DNA from: Pedobacter hartonius
GTDB lineage: Bacteria > Bacteroidota > Bacteroidia > Sphingobacteriales > Sphingobacteriaceae
NCBI RefSeq assembly: GCF_900107535.1
Contig: NZ_FNRA01000010.1
Span: 124,001 to 188,000 of the forward strand
Direction of reading: 5' to 3'
Length of the DNA: 64,000 nucleotides
Below, in pieces: positions 1 to 8,586 of the stretch (its first letter is position 1; each line of letters starts with the position of its first letter). The position numbers were made by a program, and so were the translations under genes. The notes under the pieces are model-generated. The model was given only the letters and a program-made list of their open reading frames with translations. It was not told where the DNA came from and did not search any database.

Positions 1-68
1 ACTGTAAAGTTAACGCCCCTACATCACAACCTGACAAATGACATATCGGCAGTAAACAATAAGAAAAA

Positions 69-923
69 TTATTCTGTCATTTTATAAACCATATTAATCA
101 CCTCTTTGTCCAGATCTGCATCGAATTTTCTTGCAAATAGATCATCAGATTCTTTCAGGGCATCAAAATCTTCAGTTACCAGGGTTTTGGGATGAGAAGC
201 ATGTTCCTCCCAGGTCGTATAACGCAAATTATTATTGCTGATCTTCAGCGAAGAATTCAGCAATATCGACTGCAGCCAGATTTCGTCAGCACAATAGGTA
301 TACTTAAAACTCCTTTGAAATGCAGGGTTCTCTTTTAAAAACCGCAGCGCATAGTCCATCGCTGCGCGATTCAGATTTACCCAATTCCATCCTCCATAAT
401 ATCTGATAGGATAAAGCTTTCTTTTGATGCCGTATTTTAATTGGATACGTTGTGTAAAAGACAAGGCCTTTCTCTTCAGTATTCCTGGCAGGTTATTCTT
501 AAAATCTATTCCAAAGTAGTAATTCAGCCTGTCAAATCCTCCGCCCTGCCCTGCCCAGGCTTTCTTGGGCAATAACTCACTATTGACGAAACTTGTATCC
601 CCGTTTTTTGAGATAAAATCCTTCAGATATAAATTGCTCTTAATTGGCAGGTCGTGCCCGCTTATCAGAAGATAATAATCATAATCATTCAGGAATGACG
701 CCTTAAATAATTCTATAGTAGCTAATATCTGGATGTAACTCCCCCAATTGACGCTATACCTTTTGACAAAAAAAACATTCTTGTACTTTTCAAAAAGTTC
801 AACGTTCAAATCCCATTTTTCATCCGCATGGATATAAATATCGAAATCAAGGCTTAATCTTTCTACCAATTTTTCTAGTTGCCAAACGTTTTTATGCGCT
901 AATATTAGAACTGCTGTCTTCAT
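69..923 (-). CDS. Core-2/I-branching-type glycosyltransferase (GT14-like)
   Basis: The 284-residue protein has no signal peptide and resembles the bacterial members of the core-2/I-branching beta-1,6-N-acetylglucosaminyltransferase family (GT14, GT-A fold). Visible landmarks are the N-terminal strand AVLILAHKN, the IHADEKWD segment near residue 31, SGHDLPIKS near residue 88, YGGWNWVNLN in the middle, and CADEIWLQS near residue 212, where the acidic pair fits the family's catalytic region. The expected role is transfer of a sugar to a surface glycan in the cytoplasm; the acceptor cannot be told from sequence. It stands alone, divergent from the next gene across about 210 AT-rich bases, so no pathway context is available. 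The start ATG is the only sensible one because it opens directly into the first beta strand. Confidence 0.75.
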   Translation of the reverse strand: MKTAVLILAHKNVWQLEKLVERLSLDFDIYIHADEKWDLNVELFEKYKNVFFVKRYSVNWGSYIQILATIELFKASFLNDYDYYLLISGHDLPIKSNLYLKDFISKNGDTSFVNSELLPKKAWAGQGGGFDRLNYYFGIDFKNNLPGILKRKALSFTQRIQLKYGIKRKLYPIRYYGGWNWVNLNRAAMDYALRFLKENPAFQRSFKYTYCADEIWLQSILLNSSLKISNNNLRYTTWEEHASHPKTLVTEDFDALKESDDLFARKFDADLDKEVINMVYKMTE

Positions 924-1137
924 TAAAATAAGAAATTTGATATTCTTTTCACAATTATCTGATAAAAAACAATGTAGTCAGAAAAACATTCGTTACGATA
1001 AAATATCAAAAAATTGTTCAATTATACCAATTTATATGCCATGAGCCGGGGAATATTTTGCTAAATAAATCAACAGGAATATTGACTTAAAAGTTATTAA
1101 TGAGTATGTTGCAGCCCTAACAATCTCTTAACACGGA

Positions 1138-1587
1138 ATGAAACAGAATGCGTTCTCTATTTTATTTTGCTGCCTGATCGTCATTCTGGCTTCATACTAT
1201 GTGCGGAAAAAAAAGCCGGTCAGCAAAAAAAAAACTCTGGTAAACCAAAGTTATATCTATACGCATGCTGGCAAAGCATTTGGAATTTTACGTGTGGAAT
1301 GCAGCGATTGCCAGTTAAGTTATACCGTAAACAATAAAAATTTCACTGTAGACATCAAAGATGGGAACGAAGACAGGTTTATTTACCCGGAACCATCTTC
1401 ATATGTAAAAACTATACTTAAATCAAAAAGTAATCAAATGATAAGGATATTGGCCATCAACCCCAATGGTAATGTTGTTTCAAACGTACTTGACAGTTTT
1501 AAGACAGACGAAGAACGAAGAAGCCAATACCTGATGCAATGTATCAAAATTAAAAGTACAATTATGGTAAATACAGCGGCCAGATAA
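1138..1587 (+). CDS. Small membrane-anchored hypothetical protein
   Basis: I do not recognise this 149-residue protein. It begins with one hydrophobic segment (about residues 6-22, FSILFCCLIVILASYYV) followed by a lysine-rich stretch, as in an N-terminally anchored protein with the rest outside the inner membrane or, if positive-inside holds, in the cytoplasm. The remainder is soluble and carries a Cys-x-x-Cys-like pair (CSDC near residue 55) that could be a disulfide or metal site. It converges with the membrane protein at 1606-2511. No function is proposed; coding likelihood rests on uninterrupted reading, a plausible start and fitting codon use. Confidence 0.55.
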   Translation: MKQNAFSILFCCLIVILASYYVRKKKPVSKKKTLVNQSYIYTHAGKAFGILRVECSDCQLSYTVNNKNFTVDIKDGNEDRFIYPEPSSYVKTILKSKSNQMIRILAINPNGNVVSNVLDSFKTDEERRSQYLMQCIKIKSTIMVNTAAR

Positions 1588-1605
1588 ATTTCACGGATAA
1601 GCCCC

Positions 1606-2511
1606 TTACTTCCCGGATTTAAGATGGGCGATCCACACTGCACGGTAAGGATGTAGCCAGCCCTCCCTCTGCAGATAATAAAACAGTCCCTCATCCACTC
1701 TAAAGGTAAACGTTCCTCTCAGAAAAGTATTGGCATGAACGGTCACAAAATTCTCCCTGTAACCAAAATCCGTGATTAACCTTATCTCCTTATACCCTTC
1801 TTTTTCAATTGTCCGGATTGTACAGGGATCCAAAGCAATTGCATACCTGAAATCTCTATTGTATACAAAATCCCACCTGTTCCAGGCAATTCTTCCGTTC
1901 TGGCCCGCTTTAGCAGCCTTCATAATACTTGGAGCACCCAACACTGTATTACTCCAGAAAGTTCTCTGCCCGCTTTCTGAAGGGAATAACAAATAAAAAT
2001 TTTCTATGGCTGCTTCCGGAAACGGAATGATATCAAATACAGTAATCATCAGCAAACATCCGTATATGCCTAATTTCTCCTTGGTATTTAATTCACCTTT
2101 CTGACTGATCCTGTTTTGCAAACCCTCAGCCCGGCGATTATATTGTCTTAAATTGAAAGGGCTGAGTACACAAAAAAGGAAAAGGCCTAATAATAAGAAT
2201 TTAATAGCCTGCCTTTTGCTGCGGTGCAACCAGTAAATGATTATACAGGCAGAAAATGCTGCAACTAAAAGATAACAAACAAATAAAGTATAACAGAAAG
2301 TCCAGATGATCAGGAACAGATAGACAACAACAAGTATTACTGAAAAAAAATAGAGGAAAAACAACTTAAGATTATGGAGCAGCAGTTTAGATTTCATATA
2401 GGTTTTTTCCAGATCAGGGTATTTCCTGACTTTACTATACTTCAAATATATAAAACTATCTCCAAAAACGTCATTTTCATCATTATACCTGGATATAATT
2501 TGAATTCTCAT
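1606..2511 (-). CDS. Hypothetical multi-helix membrane protein
   Basis: Unrecognised protein of about 301 residues counted from MRIQIISR. An upstream ATG at 2556 is in frame, but it would leave only 6 bases before the divergent LCP gene, so I prefer the start at 2511. Two or three closely spaced hydrophobic segments lie around residues 45-85 (LFFLYFFSVILVVVYLFLII and following), with another near residue 105 and a weaker one near 155. The C-terminal half, about 140 residues, is soluble and aromatic-rich. The N-terminal soluble stretch is rich in charged and Tyr residues. The gene is divergent from the LCP gene; I cannot assign a role. Confidence 0.6.
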   Translation of the reverse strand: MRIQIISRYNDENDVFGDSFIYLKYSKVRKYPDLEKTYMKSKLLLHNLKLFFLYFFSVILVVVYLFLIIWTFCYTLFVCYLLVAAFSACIIIYWLHRSKRQAIKFLLLGLFLFCVLSPFNLRQYNRRAEGLQNRISQKGELNTKEKLGIYGCLLMITVFDIIPFPEAAIENFYLLFPSESGQRTFWSNTVLGAPSIMKAAKAGQNGRIAWNRWDFVYNRDFRYAIALDPCTIRTIEKEGYKEIRLITDFGYRENFVTVHANTFLRGTFTFRVDEGLFYYLQREGWLHPYRAVWIAHLKSGK

Positions 2512-2562
2512 AAAATAGCACATTCTTTGCAGCAAAGGCATAATTAAACTCAGCAATCAAAC

Positions 2563-3552
2563 ATGAAACACCTGCTATTTATTTTTTTTATTACCACTTC
2601 TTTTTCTTTTGCTTCCAAGGCTCAGGATACACTTTCTGTCTCAACCGGCTTACCTCCACTCGTGATTCCGCCTGAACCTGTCCATAAGATTTCAAAAACC
2701 CCCGCCGCGCTTGGTATTTCGACAAAAGTACAGGCAAGTATTGCGGCGATGAAAAATCCGCCGGTAAACATTGCCCTTTTTGCCGTAGACAGGCGTAATA
2801 CGACCCAGGAAGGAAACTCTGATGTCATCATGATTATCAGCATTGACCAGGTAACAAAAAAAATAAAGATGTCATCCATACTCAGGGATACCTATGTAAA
2901 TATCGAAGGCAAAGGAATGGACAAGATCAATGCTGCTTTTGCTATTGGCGGACCGCAGCTGGCCATCAAAACCATAAATCAAAACTTCGCTATGGACATC
3001 AGAGATTATTTTAATGTCGATTTCTTTACAACAGCTAAAATGATCGACGCGCTCGGAGGCGTGGACGTAAATGTAAAGACCGAAGAAATTCCTTATTTGA
3101 ATAACTATCTGCAGGAAATTTCCGGGATTGATAATATCCCTCCTGTCCCGGTTAAGGAACCCGGACTCCAGCTGTTGAGCGGAAAGCAGGCAGTAGCCTA
3201 TACAAGAATAAGAGCTGTTGGACGTGGTGACTTTGAGAGAACCGAAAGGCAACGCAACGTTCTTGCTGCACTCTTCAGCAAAATGCAGGGCGGCGGACCT
3301 GCAATGCTACCGGTACTGATGACACAAATCCTGCCTTTCCTTGAAACCAGCATGTCCAGCATGGAATTATTCTCGATCGGGGGAAACATCCTTAATTCAA
3401 AAAACAAGACCATTGAGCAGGCTAGATTCCCATTGGATTCATCAAGTAAAGGCATCAGGGTAAACAACATATACTACCTATCGGCAGATATGATCAAGAC
3501 TACAAGTGCGCTGCATAATTTCATCTACAAAGGGATCAAACCGGGGACATAA
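2563..3552 (+). CDS. LytR-CpsA-Psr (LCP) family protein
   Basis: A 329-residue exported protein with a typical signal peptide (MKHLLFIFFITTSFSFASKA, then QD). The LCP domain spans roughly residues 65-245. Its hallmarks are visible: the first strand NIALFAVDRRN, NSDVIMIISID near 85-95, SSILRDTYV near 104-112 (matching the family's SIpRDtyv), KINAAFAIGG, the ALGGVDVNV segment, and the Arg-rich stretch YTRIRAVGRGDFERTERQR at 213-231. In the family these Arg and Asp residues bind the pyrophosphate of a polyprenyl-linked glycan, and the enzyme transfers glycan to an envelope acceptor. In Bacteroidota the acceptor is unclear. The sequence opens directly after a short divergent gap, and no glycan-assembly genes flank it except the distant GT14-like gene. 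Confidence 0.85.
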   Translation: MKHLLFIFFITTSFSFASKAQDTLSVSTGLPPLVIPPEPVHKISKTPAALGISTKVQASIAAMKNPPVNIALFAVDRRNTTQEGNSDVIMIISIDQVTKKIKMSSILRDTYVNIEGKGMDKINAAFAIGGPQLAIKTINQNFAMDIRDYFNVDFFTTAKMIDALGGVDVNVKTEEIPYLNNYLQEISGIDNIPPVPVKEPGLQLLSGKQAVAYTRIRAVGRGDFERTERQRNVLAALFSKMQGGGPAMLPVLMTQILPFLETSMSSMELFSIGGNILNSKNKTIEQARFPLDSSSKGIRVNNIYYLSADMIKTTSALHNFIYKGIKPGT

Positions 3553-3711
3553 TTCCCCGATTGGGAAATAATCAGCCCAATACGTAATTGCCTCATTTAT
3601 AAGGTTTACAACATATAGTACTGTCACATGATTGATGTGACACTTTCCCGTGATAATTTAAAGCGGCATAGTATTGGCCTATGTTATTGCAGAACCCTAA
3701 ACCGCTCTCAT

Positions 3712-3849
3712 ATGAACTCACAACAACAACACTACAGCCCTTTTAGCCCTTCAGCAAGAAAATGGATGATTACCATCGGTACGATAGCAATTGCAGCTAC
3801 GCTTATTTATGCGATGAGTACAGGTGTAATATCTTATTTGACATACTAA
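3712..3849 (+). CDS. Small single-pass membrane protein
   Basis: A 45-residue product starting at MNSQQQHYSP, with one hydrophobic helix (about residues 18-40, WMITIGTIAIAATLIYAMST). An in-frame upstream start at 3628 exists but gives a basic, Cys-containing extension that looks non-coding, so the shorter start is preferred. Tiny one-helix proteins of this type are common in Bacteroidota and mostly uncharacterised. The AraC gene follows after about 110 bases. Low certainty because of size. Confidence 0.4.
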   Translation: MNSQQQHYSPFSPSARKWMITIGTIAIAATLIYAMSTGVISYLTY

Positions 3850-3961
3850 AACTCTCATATACTGGCTGTGCCTGGTATCGTTTTTTCTGACCTTACCAGG
3901 TAACAATAGCCAAACGGGATAAAGACTGCTAAAGCAATTGGCGGAATTATTATCTTTGGCA

Positions 3962-4759
3962 ATGCCTGTTCCAAAAAATAAAAGCTTAACCCCATTACGT
4001 TATTCTTGTTATACAGAAAAAAGCGGGGAAATGGATTCGTTTGTGCAGGATCATGCGTTTACCCGTATTTTATCAGGCAATATGCATATTCATACCACAG
4101 GCGGTTCCTATAATTTTTCAGCGGGTGATACTATTTTAATCAAAAGAAATCAGCTCTCTAAAGCATTTCAAATCCCTCCTGCAAACGGAGAATTTAAATC
4201 TATAACCGTATTTTTTGATCAGCCCTCACTGAGAGATTATTCCATGGAGAACCGGATAGCGCCAATCGTATCCTACCAGGGAGAACCGGTTTTATTGCTC
4301 AGGTCCGATCTGCTGTATGATAGTTATGCATCCTCACTTGCTGCCTACCAACAGGGAGAAACCAACAAAGGATTAACAGGATTAAAAGTTAAAGAAGCAT
4401 TGATGCTGATTTTGCATTTAGACAAGCATGCATCTGCCCTCTTGTTTGATTTCCACGAGCCGGAAAAAACAGATCTTGAAAAATATATGAACACCCATTT
4501 CAGGTTTAATGCAGAAATAAAACACTTTGCTTATCTGACAGGGAGAAGCCTTGCTACTTTTAAGCGGGACTTTGCAAAGATCTTTAACACCTCACCAGGC
4601 AGCTGGCTGCAGCAGCGAAGACTGAAAGAAGCACATTATCTCATTAAAGAAAAAAGGATGAAAGTTTCAGAGGTTTATCCCGAAGTTGGTTTCGAAGACC
4701 TGTCGCATTTTTCCTTTGCCTTCAAAAAAGCATTTGGTAAATCTCCTTCTCTCCTCTAA
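3962..4759 (+). CDS. AraC-family transcriptional regulator
   Basis: About 265 residues from MPVPKNKSLT. The N-terminal part is a cupin-like sensor (FTRILSGNMHIHTTGGSYNF and AGDTILIKRNQLSK). The C-terminal 100 residues are the double helix-turn-helix AraC DNA-binding domain: helix one IKHFAYLTGRSLATFKRDF, then FNTSPGSWLQQRRLKEAHYL, and helix two VSEVYPEVGFEDLSHFSFAF ending in KKAFGKSP. An in-frame TTG at 3938 would add eight residues; ATG at 3962 is more natural. It ends in a 4-base tail-to-tail overlap with the ThuA-like gene. Target genes are unknown. Confidence 0.85.
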   Translation: MPVPKNKSLTPLRYSCYTEKSGEMDSFVQDHAFTRILSGNMHIHTTGGSYNFSAGDTILIKRNQLSKAFQIPPANGEFKSITVFFDQPSLRDYSMENRIAPIVSYQGEPVLLLRSDLLYDSYASSLAAYQQGETNKGLTGLKVKEALMLILHLDKHASALLFDFHEPEKTDLEKYMNTHFRFNAEIKHFAYLTGRSLATFKRDFAKIFNTSPGSWLQQRRLKEAHYLIKEKRMKVSEVYPEVGFEDLSHFSFAFKKAFGKSPSLL

Positions 4760-5595
4760 AATTTCATTTTAGCTACATAAAAAAGCGCATTGAGCAGGAA
4801 CCTGTCCTGGTCCTGGCTGGAGAATGTCAAAGACAGATCACTGATCTGATGGTGCTCATAGTCCATATCATTGTGGCCCATATTGATGTACACCATTTTA
4901 TATTTTGTATTTGTCCACGCTACGGGGTAATAGCCGCTGTGCCAGATCTCGTGCTGTTTAGGACCCGTACCGAGCGGGAAACTGGATGAATCAACAGCCA
5001 GCAGTATTTTAATATCAGGATTGGTACGAAGATCGTTCGACCAGCGGTACCATTCATTCGGTGCAGATTTAAATGTCTGCGGCAACTGTTTTGTCACAGG
5101 GTGTTTTTTATCCTCCACCCTTAAAATTGCTGAAGTAGGCCTCCATGTATTGCTCCCATAACTGCCTGAACCCAGGAACTGCTCATGGTACCAGTCCCAG
5201 TTTTGTGGAAAATCAGACGGGGTAAGCGCAAATGCGGCGAAATGAAAGCCTATCCACCCTCCACCCTTTTCCATATATTGCCGGAATGCGGCTCTCTGCT
5301 CAGGTGCCTCGGGACGGGTATCCAAAAAAAGAACTACCTGGTAATGCGAAAGAAACGCTGCATTCATATTACTCCAGTTGGAAGTAGAGTCATAGCTAAA
5401 GTTATACTTCAAACCCATTTCCGGAAACCATTTGTTTGCTTCATGCACATAGCTGATATGAGCATGGTCATTTTTTGCCGTATAAAATGCAATCACATTA
5501 AACTTTGGTTTTTTAGTTTGCGCATGCGTACCGTAAAACGCAAAACAAAGCAAACACCACAAAATTAACGGGTAAGAAGATCTATTAAATACCAT
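4756..5595 (-). CDS. ThuA-like domain secreted protein
   Basis: A 279-residue exported protein: signal peptide ending near THAQ (residue 26), then a ThuA-like domain of the class I glutamine-amidotransferase superfamily. The domain starts FNVIAFYTAKNDHAH and contains the typical NMNAAFLSHYQVVLFLD strand and the GGGWIGFHFAA elbow around residue 112. Near the end MVYINMGHNDMDYE matches the family's GHg motif. ThuA proteins are linked to sugar catabolism (trehalose utilisation), and many Bacteroidota members are periplasmic with unknown reactions. Gene context does not narrow this. Confidence 0.8.
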   Translation of the reverse strand: MVFNRSSYPLILWCLLCFAFYGTHAQTKKPKFNVIAFYTAKNDHAHISYVHEANKWFPEMGLKYNFSYDSTSNWSNMNAAFLSHYQVVLFLDTRPEAPEQRAAFRQYMEKGGGWIGFHFAAFALTPSDFPQNWDWYHEQFLGSGSYGSNTWRPTSAILRVEDKKHPVTKQLPQTFKSAPNEWYRWSNDLRTNPDIKILLAVDSSSFPLGTGPKQHEIWHSGYYPVAWTNTKYKMVYINMGHNDMDYEHHQISDLSLTFSSQDQDRFLLNALFYVAKMKF

Positions 5596-5830
5596 AGTTG
5601 AACAGATATATTATTTCAACAAATCTAACAGCATTTCAGGTTGTATTGTATTAAATTCACCTGTTATGCGGAAGACTTACCCCTTCAAATGCACTACATT
5701 TCTAACCAAACCACAATAATAACATGAATTCAAGCCCATTTGTAACCGAAGGGACTGATAATGCCCCCGCTTCAACGGTATGGATCGCGCTTACCGGAAG
5801 ATCCAGTTTGCATGATCAACTCAGTTTGTA

Positions 5831-6613
5831 TTAATTCTTTTTTAAAAGGTCAAAAAGCAGTTCCGGCTCATTTGTAGTAATAAAATCAGCCTTCTGATCA
5901 ATCAGCCGTTTCATGTCTTTTTCATCATTAACGGTCCAGGCATTGATGGTAATGCCCAGTTCATGAGCTTTCTGAAACCAGTTTCCCTGCTGAAAGATCG
6001 TATAAAAATAATCTGCCTGTCCGATATGGTCTTCCTTTAGTTTTTCAAGTGGGACATCCCCTTTTATATAAGCCAGAAATGCTGTATTAGCAGCCGGGTC
6101 TAACTGTAGCACCCTTTGAACAGCAGGATAGCTAAAACTAATATATTCTACCCATTCGTCTGCTTTCACTGCTTTTACCATTTTAACCACGGCATCAGTA
6201 AGTACTATTGTAGCCTCCGGTGTTGCAGCCATTTTAATCTCAAGGATAAGCTTTGTGCCTTTTTGCTTCATTCCCTCTTTCAGGTAACTTTCCAGCATTG
6301 GGATCTGCTCCCCGTTACTGTGCAGCTGCTGCTGAAGTTCAGCATAAGTAGAGTTAGCTATTGTCATTCCTTTAAATACGGGATCATGATTAACTACGAT
6401 CACACTGTCTTTAGTCAGGTGAACATCAAACTCAGAACCGTAACATTTTAACCTGACAGCCTCTTTAAGTGATGCTATGGAGTTCTCAGGAAGGCCATTT
6501 TTCTTCCAGGCACCCCTGTGTGCAATCACACTATTCTTATTCCATTTCATTTTTTGTGCATTACCGCTGTAAGCCATAAAAAGAAGGCAAATGATAGATA
6601 GTATAGTTTTCAT
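5831..6613 (-). CDS. Glycerophosphodiester phosphodiesterase family protein
   Basis: About 260 residues from MKTILSIICL; an ATG eight codons upstream would spoil the signal peptide (cleavage near GNAQ, residue 20). The GDPD TIM barrel carries the diagnostic motifs: AHRGAWKKNG (His32-Arg33), PENSIAS (Glu43-Asn44), EFDVHLTKD (metal-binding Glu61 and Asp63) and VNHDP (His76). LILEIK supplies the later Glu, and the end AWTVNDEKDMKRLIDQKADF is the classic C-terminal block. It should hydrolyse glycerophosphodiesters to glycerol-3-phosphate and an alcohol in the periplasm. The gene stands alone, 35 bases after the end of the GlxA-like gene on the same strand, and could be read with it. Confidence 0.88.
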   Translation of the reverse strand: MKTILSIICLLFMAYSGNAQKMKWNKNSVIAHRGAWKKNGLPENSIASLKEAVRLKCYGSEFDVHLTKDSVIVVNHDPVFKGMTIANSTYAELQQQLHSNGEQIPMLESYLKEGMKQKGTKLILEIKMAATPEATIVLTDAVVKMVKAVKADEWVEYISFSYPAVQRVLQLDPAANTAFLAYIKGDVPLEKLKEDHIGQADYFYTIFQQGNWFQKAHELGITINAWTVNDEKDMKRLIDQKADFITTNEPELLFDLLKKN

Positions 6614-6671
6614 ATGCCGCAAAAATAAAAGATTCATGTTATTTCACGAAAGACATTGTGTTAAGGAATGA

Positions 6672-7646
6672 TCAACCTACATAAAATTTCTCCCTGTATT
6701 CGCTGGGCGTCATTCCGACAGTCTTCCTGAACACCTTTCTAAAAGCTTTCGGATCATTGTATCCCGACTTGTAGATCACCTCAGTCATCTGCTCAACTGT
6801 CTGCTCCAATAACTTCTTGGCGGCCTCTATCCTCGTCTGCTGAAGATATTCGATCGGTGTAATTCCCGTCACCTGTTTGAACCGGCGCACGATATTTCTT
6901 CTGCTTGCGGGAATATCTTTGATCATTTCTTCTATGGTACCGGTATTGTGATAAGCGGTTTCTATCTTTTGCTGCGCCATAGCTACCAGATCATCGCTGT
7001 GGTTCCTTGATATATGGAAGGTGCTAAAGTAAGATTGCCGCTGCCTGTCCATGTCAATTGCAAATAACTTAGCAATTCTCACGGCTACTTCTTTGCCGCA
7101 GTGAAGCTGGATGAGGTGAAGCATCAGATGGAAACTGGAGGTGGCGCCGCCGCTCGTGTATAATCTGCCATCCTGCGTAACCGTCTTTTCCGCTTCCAGT
7201 TTTATCTCTGGAAAGGCCTGGGTAAAAGCTTTACAGGCGTCCACGTGCGTAGTGGCAATTTTACCATTCAGCAATCCGGTGGCACCTAGCAGGAATGCAC
7301 CGGTACAGAAGCTGGCCAGACCAGCCCCCATCTGGTATTGCTGTCTTAACCACAAAATTGCACGGTGATTGTCCTGAATGGCATCCGATACATTTTCATT
7401 CACAAATGAAGGGATCAGGATCAGGTCCTGCTTAGAAGCTTCACAGAGCCTGATTGGATGGTAGCCAGGAAAAAAAGCAGTAAGGCTGCTCTCTTTGGCC
7501 TCGTCATCATAAAAAAGATGTATGTCAAACGGGGCATCCTGACCTTCATCAAAATAGATCCCATTTACTGTTTCAAATACATCCAGTATGGCTGCGACAC
7601 TCAATAATCGATAGTGATTTGTTAAAAGGAGACCCAGGTTTATCAT
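6672..7646 (-). CDS. GlxA/FtrA-type AraC regulator with DJ-1/PfpI sensor domain
   Basis: A 324-residue two-domain regulator. Residues 1-190 form a DJ-1/PfpI-like amidotransferase fold with a nucleophile-elbow Cys (ASFCTGAFLLGATG, Cys114) and a following THVDACKAF segment. Residues 225-324 are an AraC-type DNA-binding domain (IPASRRNIVRRFKQVTGITP and YNDPKAFRKVFRKTVGMTP, ending SEYREKF). Members sense small molecules and regulate neighbouring genes. The Dabb gene diverges from it across only 47 bases, which makes that gene the natural target and places its operator between 7647 and 7693. Confidence 0.88.
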   Translation of the reverse strand: MINLGLLLTNHYRLLSVAAILDVFETVNGIYFDEGQDAPFDIHLFYDDEAKESSLTAFFPGYHPIRLCEASKQDLILIPSFVNENVSDAIQDNHRAILWLRQQYQMGAGLASFCTGAFLLGATGLLNGKIATTHVDACKAFTQAFPEIKLEAEKTVTQDGRLYTSGGATSSFHLMLHLIQLHCGKEVAVRIAKLFAIDMDRQRQSYFSTFHISRNHSDDLVAMAQQKIETAYHNTGTIEEMIKDIPASRRNIVRRFKQVTGITPIEYLQQTRIEAAKKLLEQTVEQMTEVIYKSGYNDPKAFRKVFRKTVGMTPSEYREKFYVG

Positions 7647-7665
7647 TTGGTTTGGTTTTAATATC

Positions 7666-7673
7666 TAAATTTG
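7666..7673 (+). promoter_or_regulatory. Candidate -7 box (TAAATTTG) for the Dabb gene
   Basis: TAAATTTG matches the Bacteroidota sigma-70 -7 consensus TAnnTTTG and lies 20 bases before the ATG. TTTG copies at 7646-7649 and 7651-7654 could act as the -33 element, but the spacing (16 or 11 bases) is shorter than the usual 19 or so. Confidence 0.4.
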
Positions 7674-7693
7674 CAAAAAAAATATAAAAACAT

Positions 7694-7990
7694 ATGCTAT
7701 CTCACCACGTTTTATTTTGGTTAAAAGCCGATACTACAGAAGATCAAAAAGCTGCTTTCAGAAAAGGGCTCGAATCCTTGGAGAAAATTGAAACGGTTAT
7801 TCAATTCCATGTAGGTACTCCTGCTCCTATTGAAAGAGCTGTAGTGGACATCACCTATTCATTTTCATTGGTGCTGTTCTTTGAAGATCTTGCCGGACAT
7901 AATGTGTACCAGGTTCATGAATTACACCAGGCCTTTTTGGATGAATTCCGCGGGTTGTTTGAAAAGGTGGTAATCTACGACGCCCAATAA
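7694..7990 (+). CDS. Dabb (stress-responsive A/B barrel) domain protein
   Basis: A 98-residue single-domain protein. It opens with MLSHHVLFWLK, the standard Dabb start ('hhVlfklk'), and contains the YSFSLVLFFEDLAGHNVYQ block and the end motif HELHQAFLDEF, typical of the dimeric alpha+beta barrel. Most family members have no known reaction and are induced by stress. Divergent from the GlxA-like regulator, followed at once by a strong terminator, so it is a single-gene transcript probably controlled by that regulator. Confidence 0.88.
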   Translation: MLSHHVLFWLKADTTEDQKAAFRKGLESLEKIETVIQFHVGTPAPIERAVVDITYSFSLVLFFEDLAGHNVYQVHELHQAFLDEFRGLFEKVVIYDAQ

Positions 7991-7994
7991 TTAG

Positions 7995-8031
7995 AAAATC
8001 AGGGTATGCTGTTACCATACCCTGATTTTTT
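7995..8031 (+). terminator. Rho-independent terminator after the Dabb gene
   Basis: A perfect 14-bp stem (7995-8008 with 8016-8029) encloses a 7-base loop and runs into a T tract, starting 5 bases after the Dabb stop codon. Because the 5' side begins with four A residues it could also work in the other direction for the VOC gene at 8078. Confidence 0.88.
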
Positions 8032-8077
8032 CGTCGCTGTCATTTACGATCTTATCCTCCGGAAACAGAAGCCATAC

Positions 8078-8458
8078 TTATTCCTCTTTTTCAATTACCG
8101 ACAGGATATTATCAGAAGGATCTTTGAACCAGGCTATCTTTGGTCCACCATCAAGAAAAACACCATTCTCATCGGTTTCAAATCCTTCCTCTTTATAAAT
8201 AATAAATTTAACCCCGCGTTTCCTCAATTCTTCCATTGTCTTTTCCAGGTTGAGTACAGGAAAGTTCAGCACGGTAAACGTTGCGGGCTCATGGTTGGGC
8301 TTGGCGTAGAGAAATACTTCGCCCCCACCCGCAAGCTGCAGTAATAACTGATCCATGGGTTGGGATGTTTCCAGTCCAAGTACACCACTGTAAAAATGTT
8401 TGCTTGTGGCAATGTCTTTTACTGAAAAACCACTGAATGCTTTGATTTCTTTGAACAT
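8078..8458 (-). CDS. VOC (glyoxalase/bleomycin-resistance fold) family protein
   Basis: A 126-residue protein with the paired beta-alpha-beta-beta-beta modules of the vicinal-oxygen-chelate superfamily. The first half is FSVKDIATSKHFYSGVLGLE, the second VLNLEKTMEELRKRGVKF followed by the closing strand pair KIAWFKDPSDNILSVIE. These proteins are metal-dependent isomerases, dioxygenases or ligand-sequestering proteins; the substrate cannot be read from sequence. It is transcribed toward the Dabb terminator and stands alone. Confidence 0.85.
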   Translation of the reverse strand: MFKEIKAFSGFSVKDIATSKHFYSGVLGLETSQPMDQLLLQLAGGGEVFLYAKPNHEPATFTVLNFPVLNLEKTMEELRKRGVKFIIYKEEGFETDENGVFLDGGPKIAWFKDPSDNILSVIEKEE

Positions 8459-8586
8459 GGCTCTTGGGTTTCTTTAAAACTTATCTAAAATAGGCATTAA
8501 TGACCGCATCCCTGCAGGTATGAACGCGCCAAGTTAAAGGGGCAGGTACGACAAACATTACCTGTACCGGTCAGCAAATGACCCGA

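Noticed and set aside
1434..1694. Minus-strand frame overlapping the ends of two genes at 1.5 kb
   Set aside because: Antisense shadow of the small membrane-anchored protein and of the 3' end of the neighbouring gene in another frame.
3536..3590. Small hairpins just after the LCP gene
   Set aside because: Two 6-bp stems without a T tract; one includes the stop codon. Not strong enough to call a terminator.
5724..5834. A 36-codon frame (MNSSPFVTEGTDNAP...) between the ThuA-like and GDPD genes
   Set aside because: No ribosome site, no family resemblance, overlaps the GDPD stop codon; too short to support alone.
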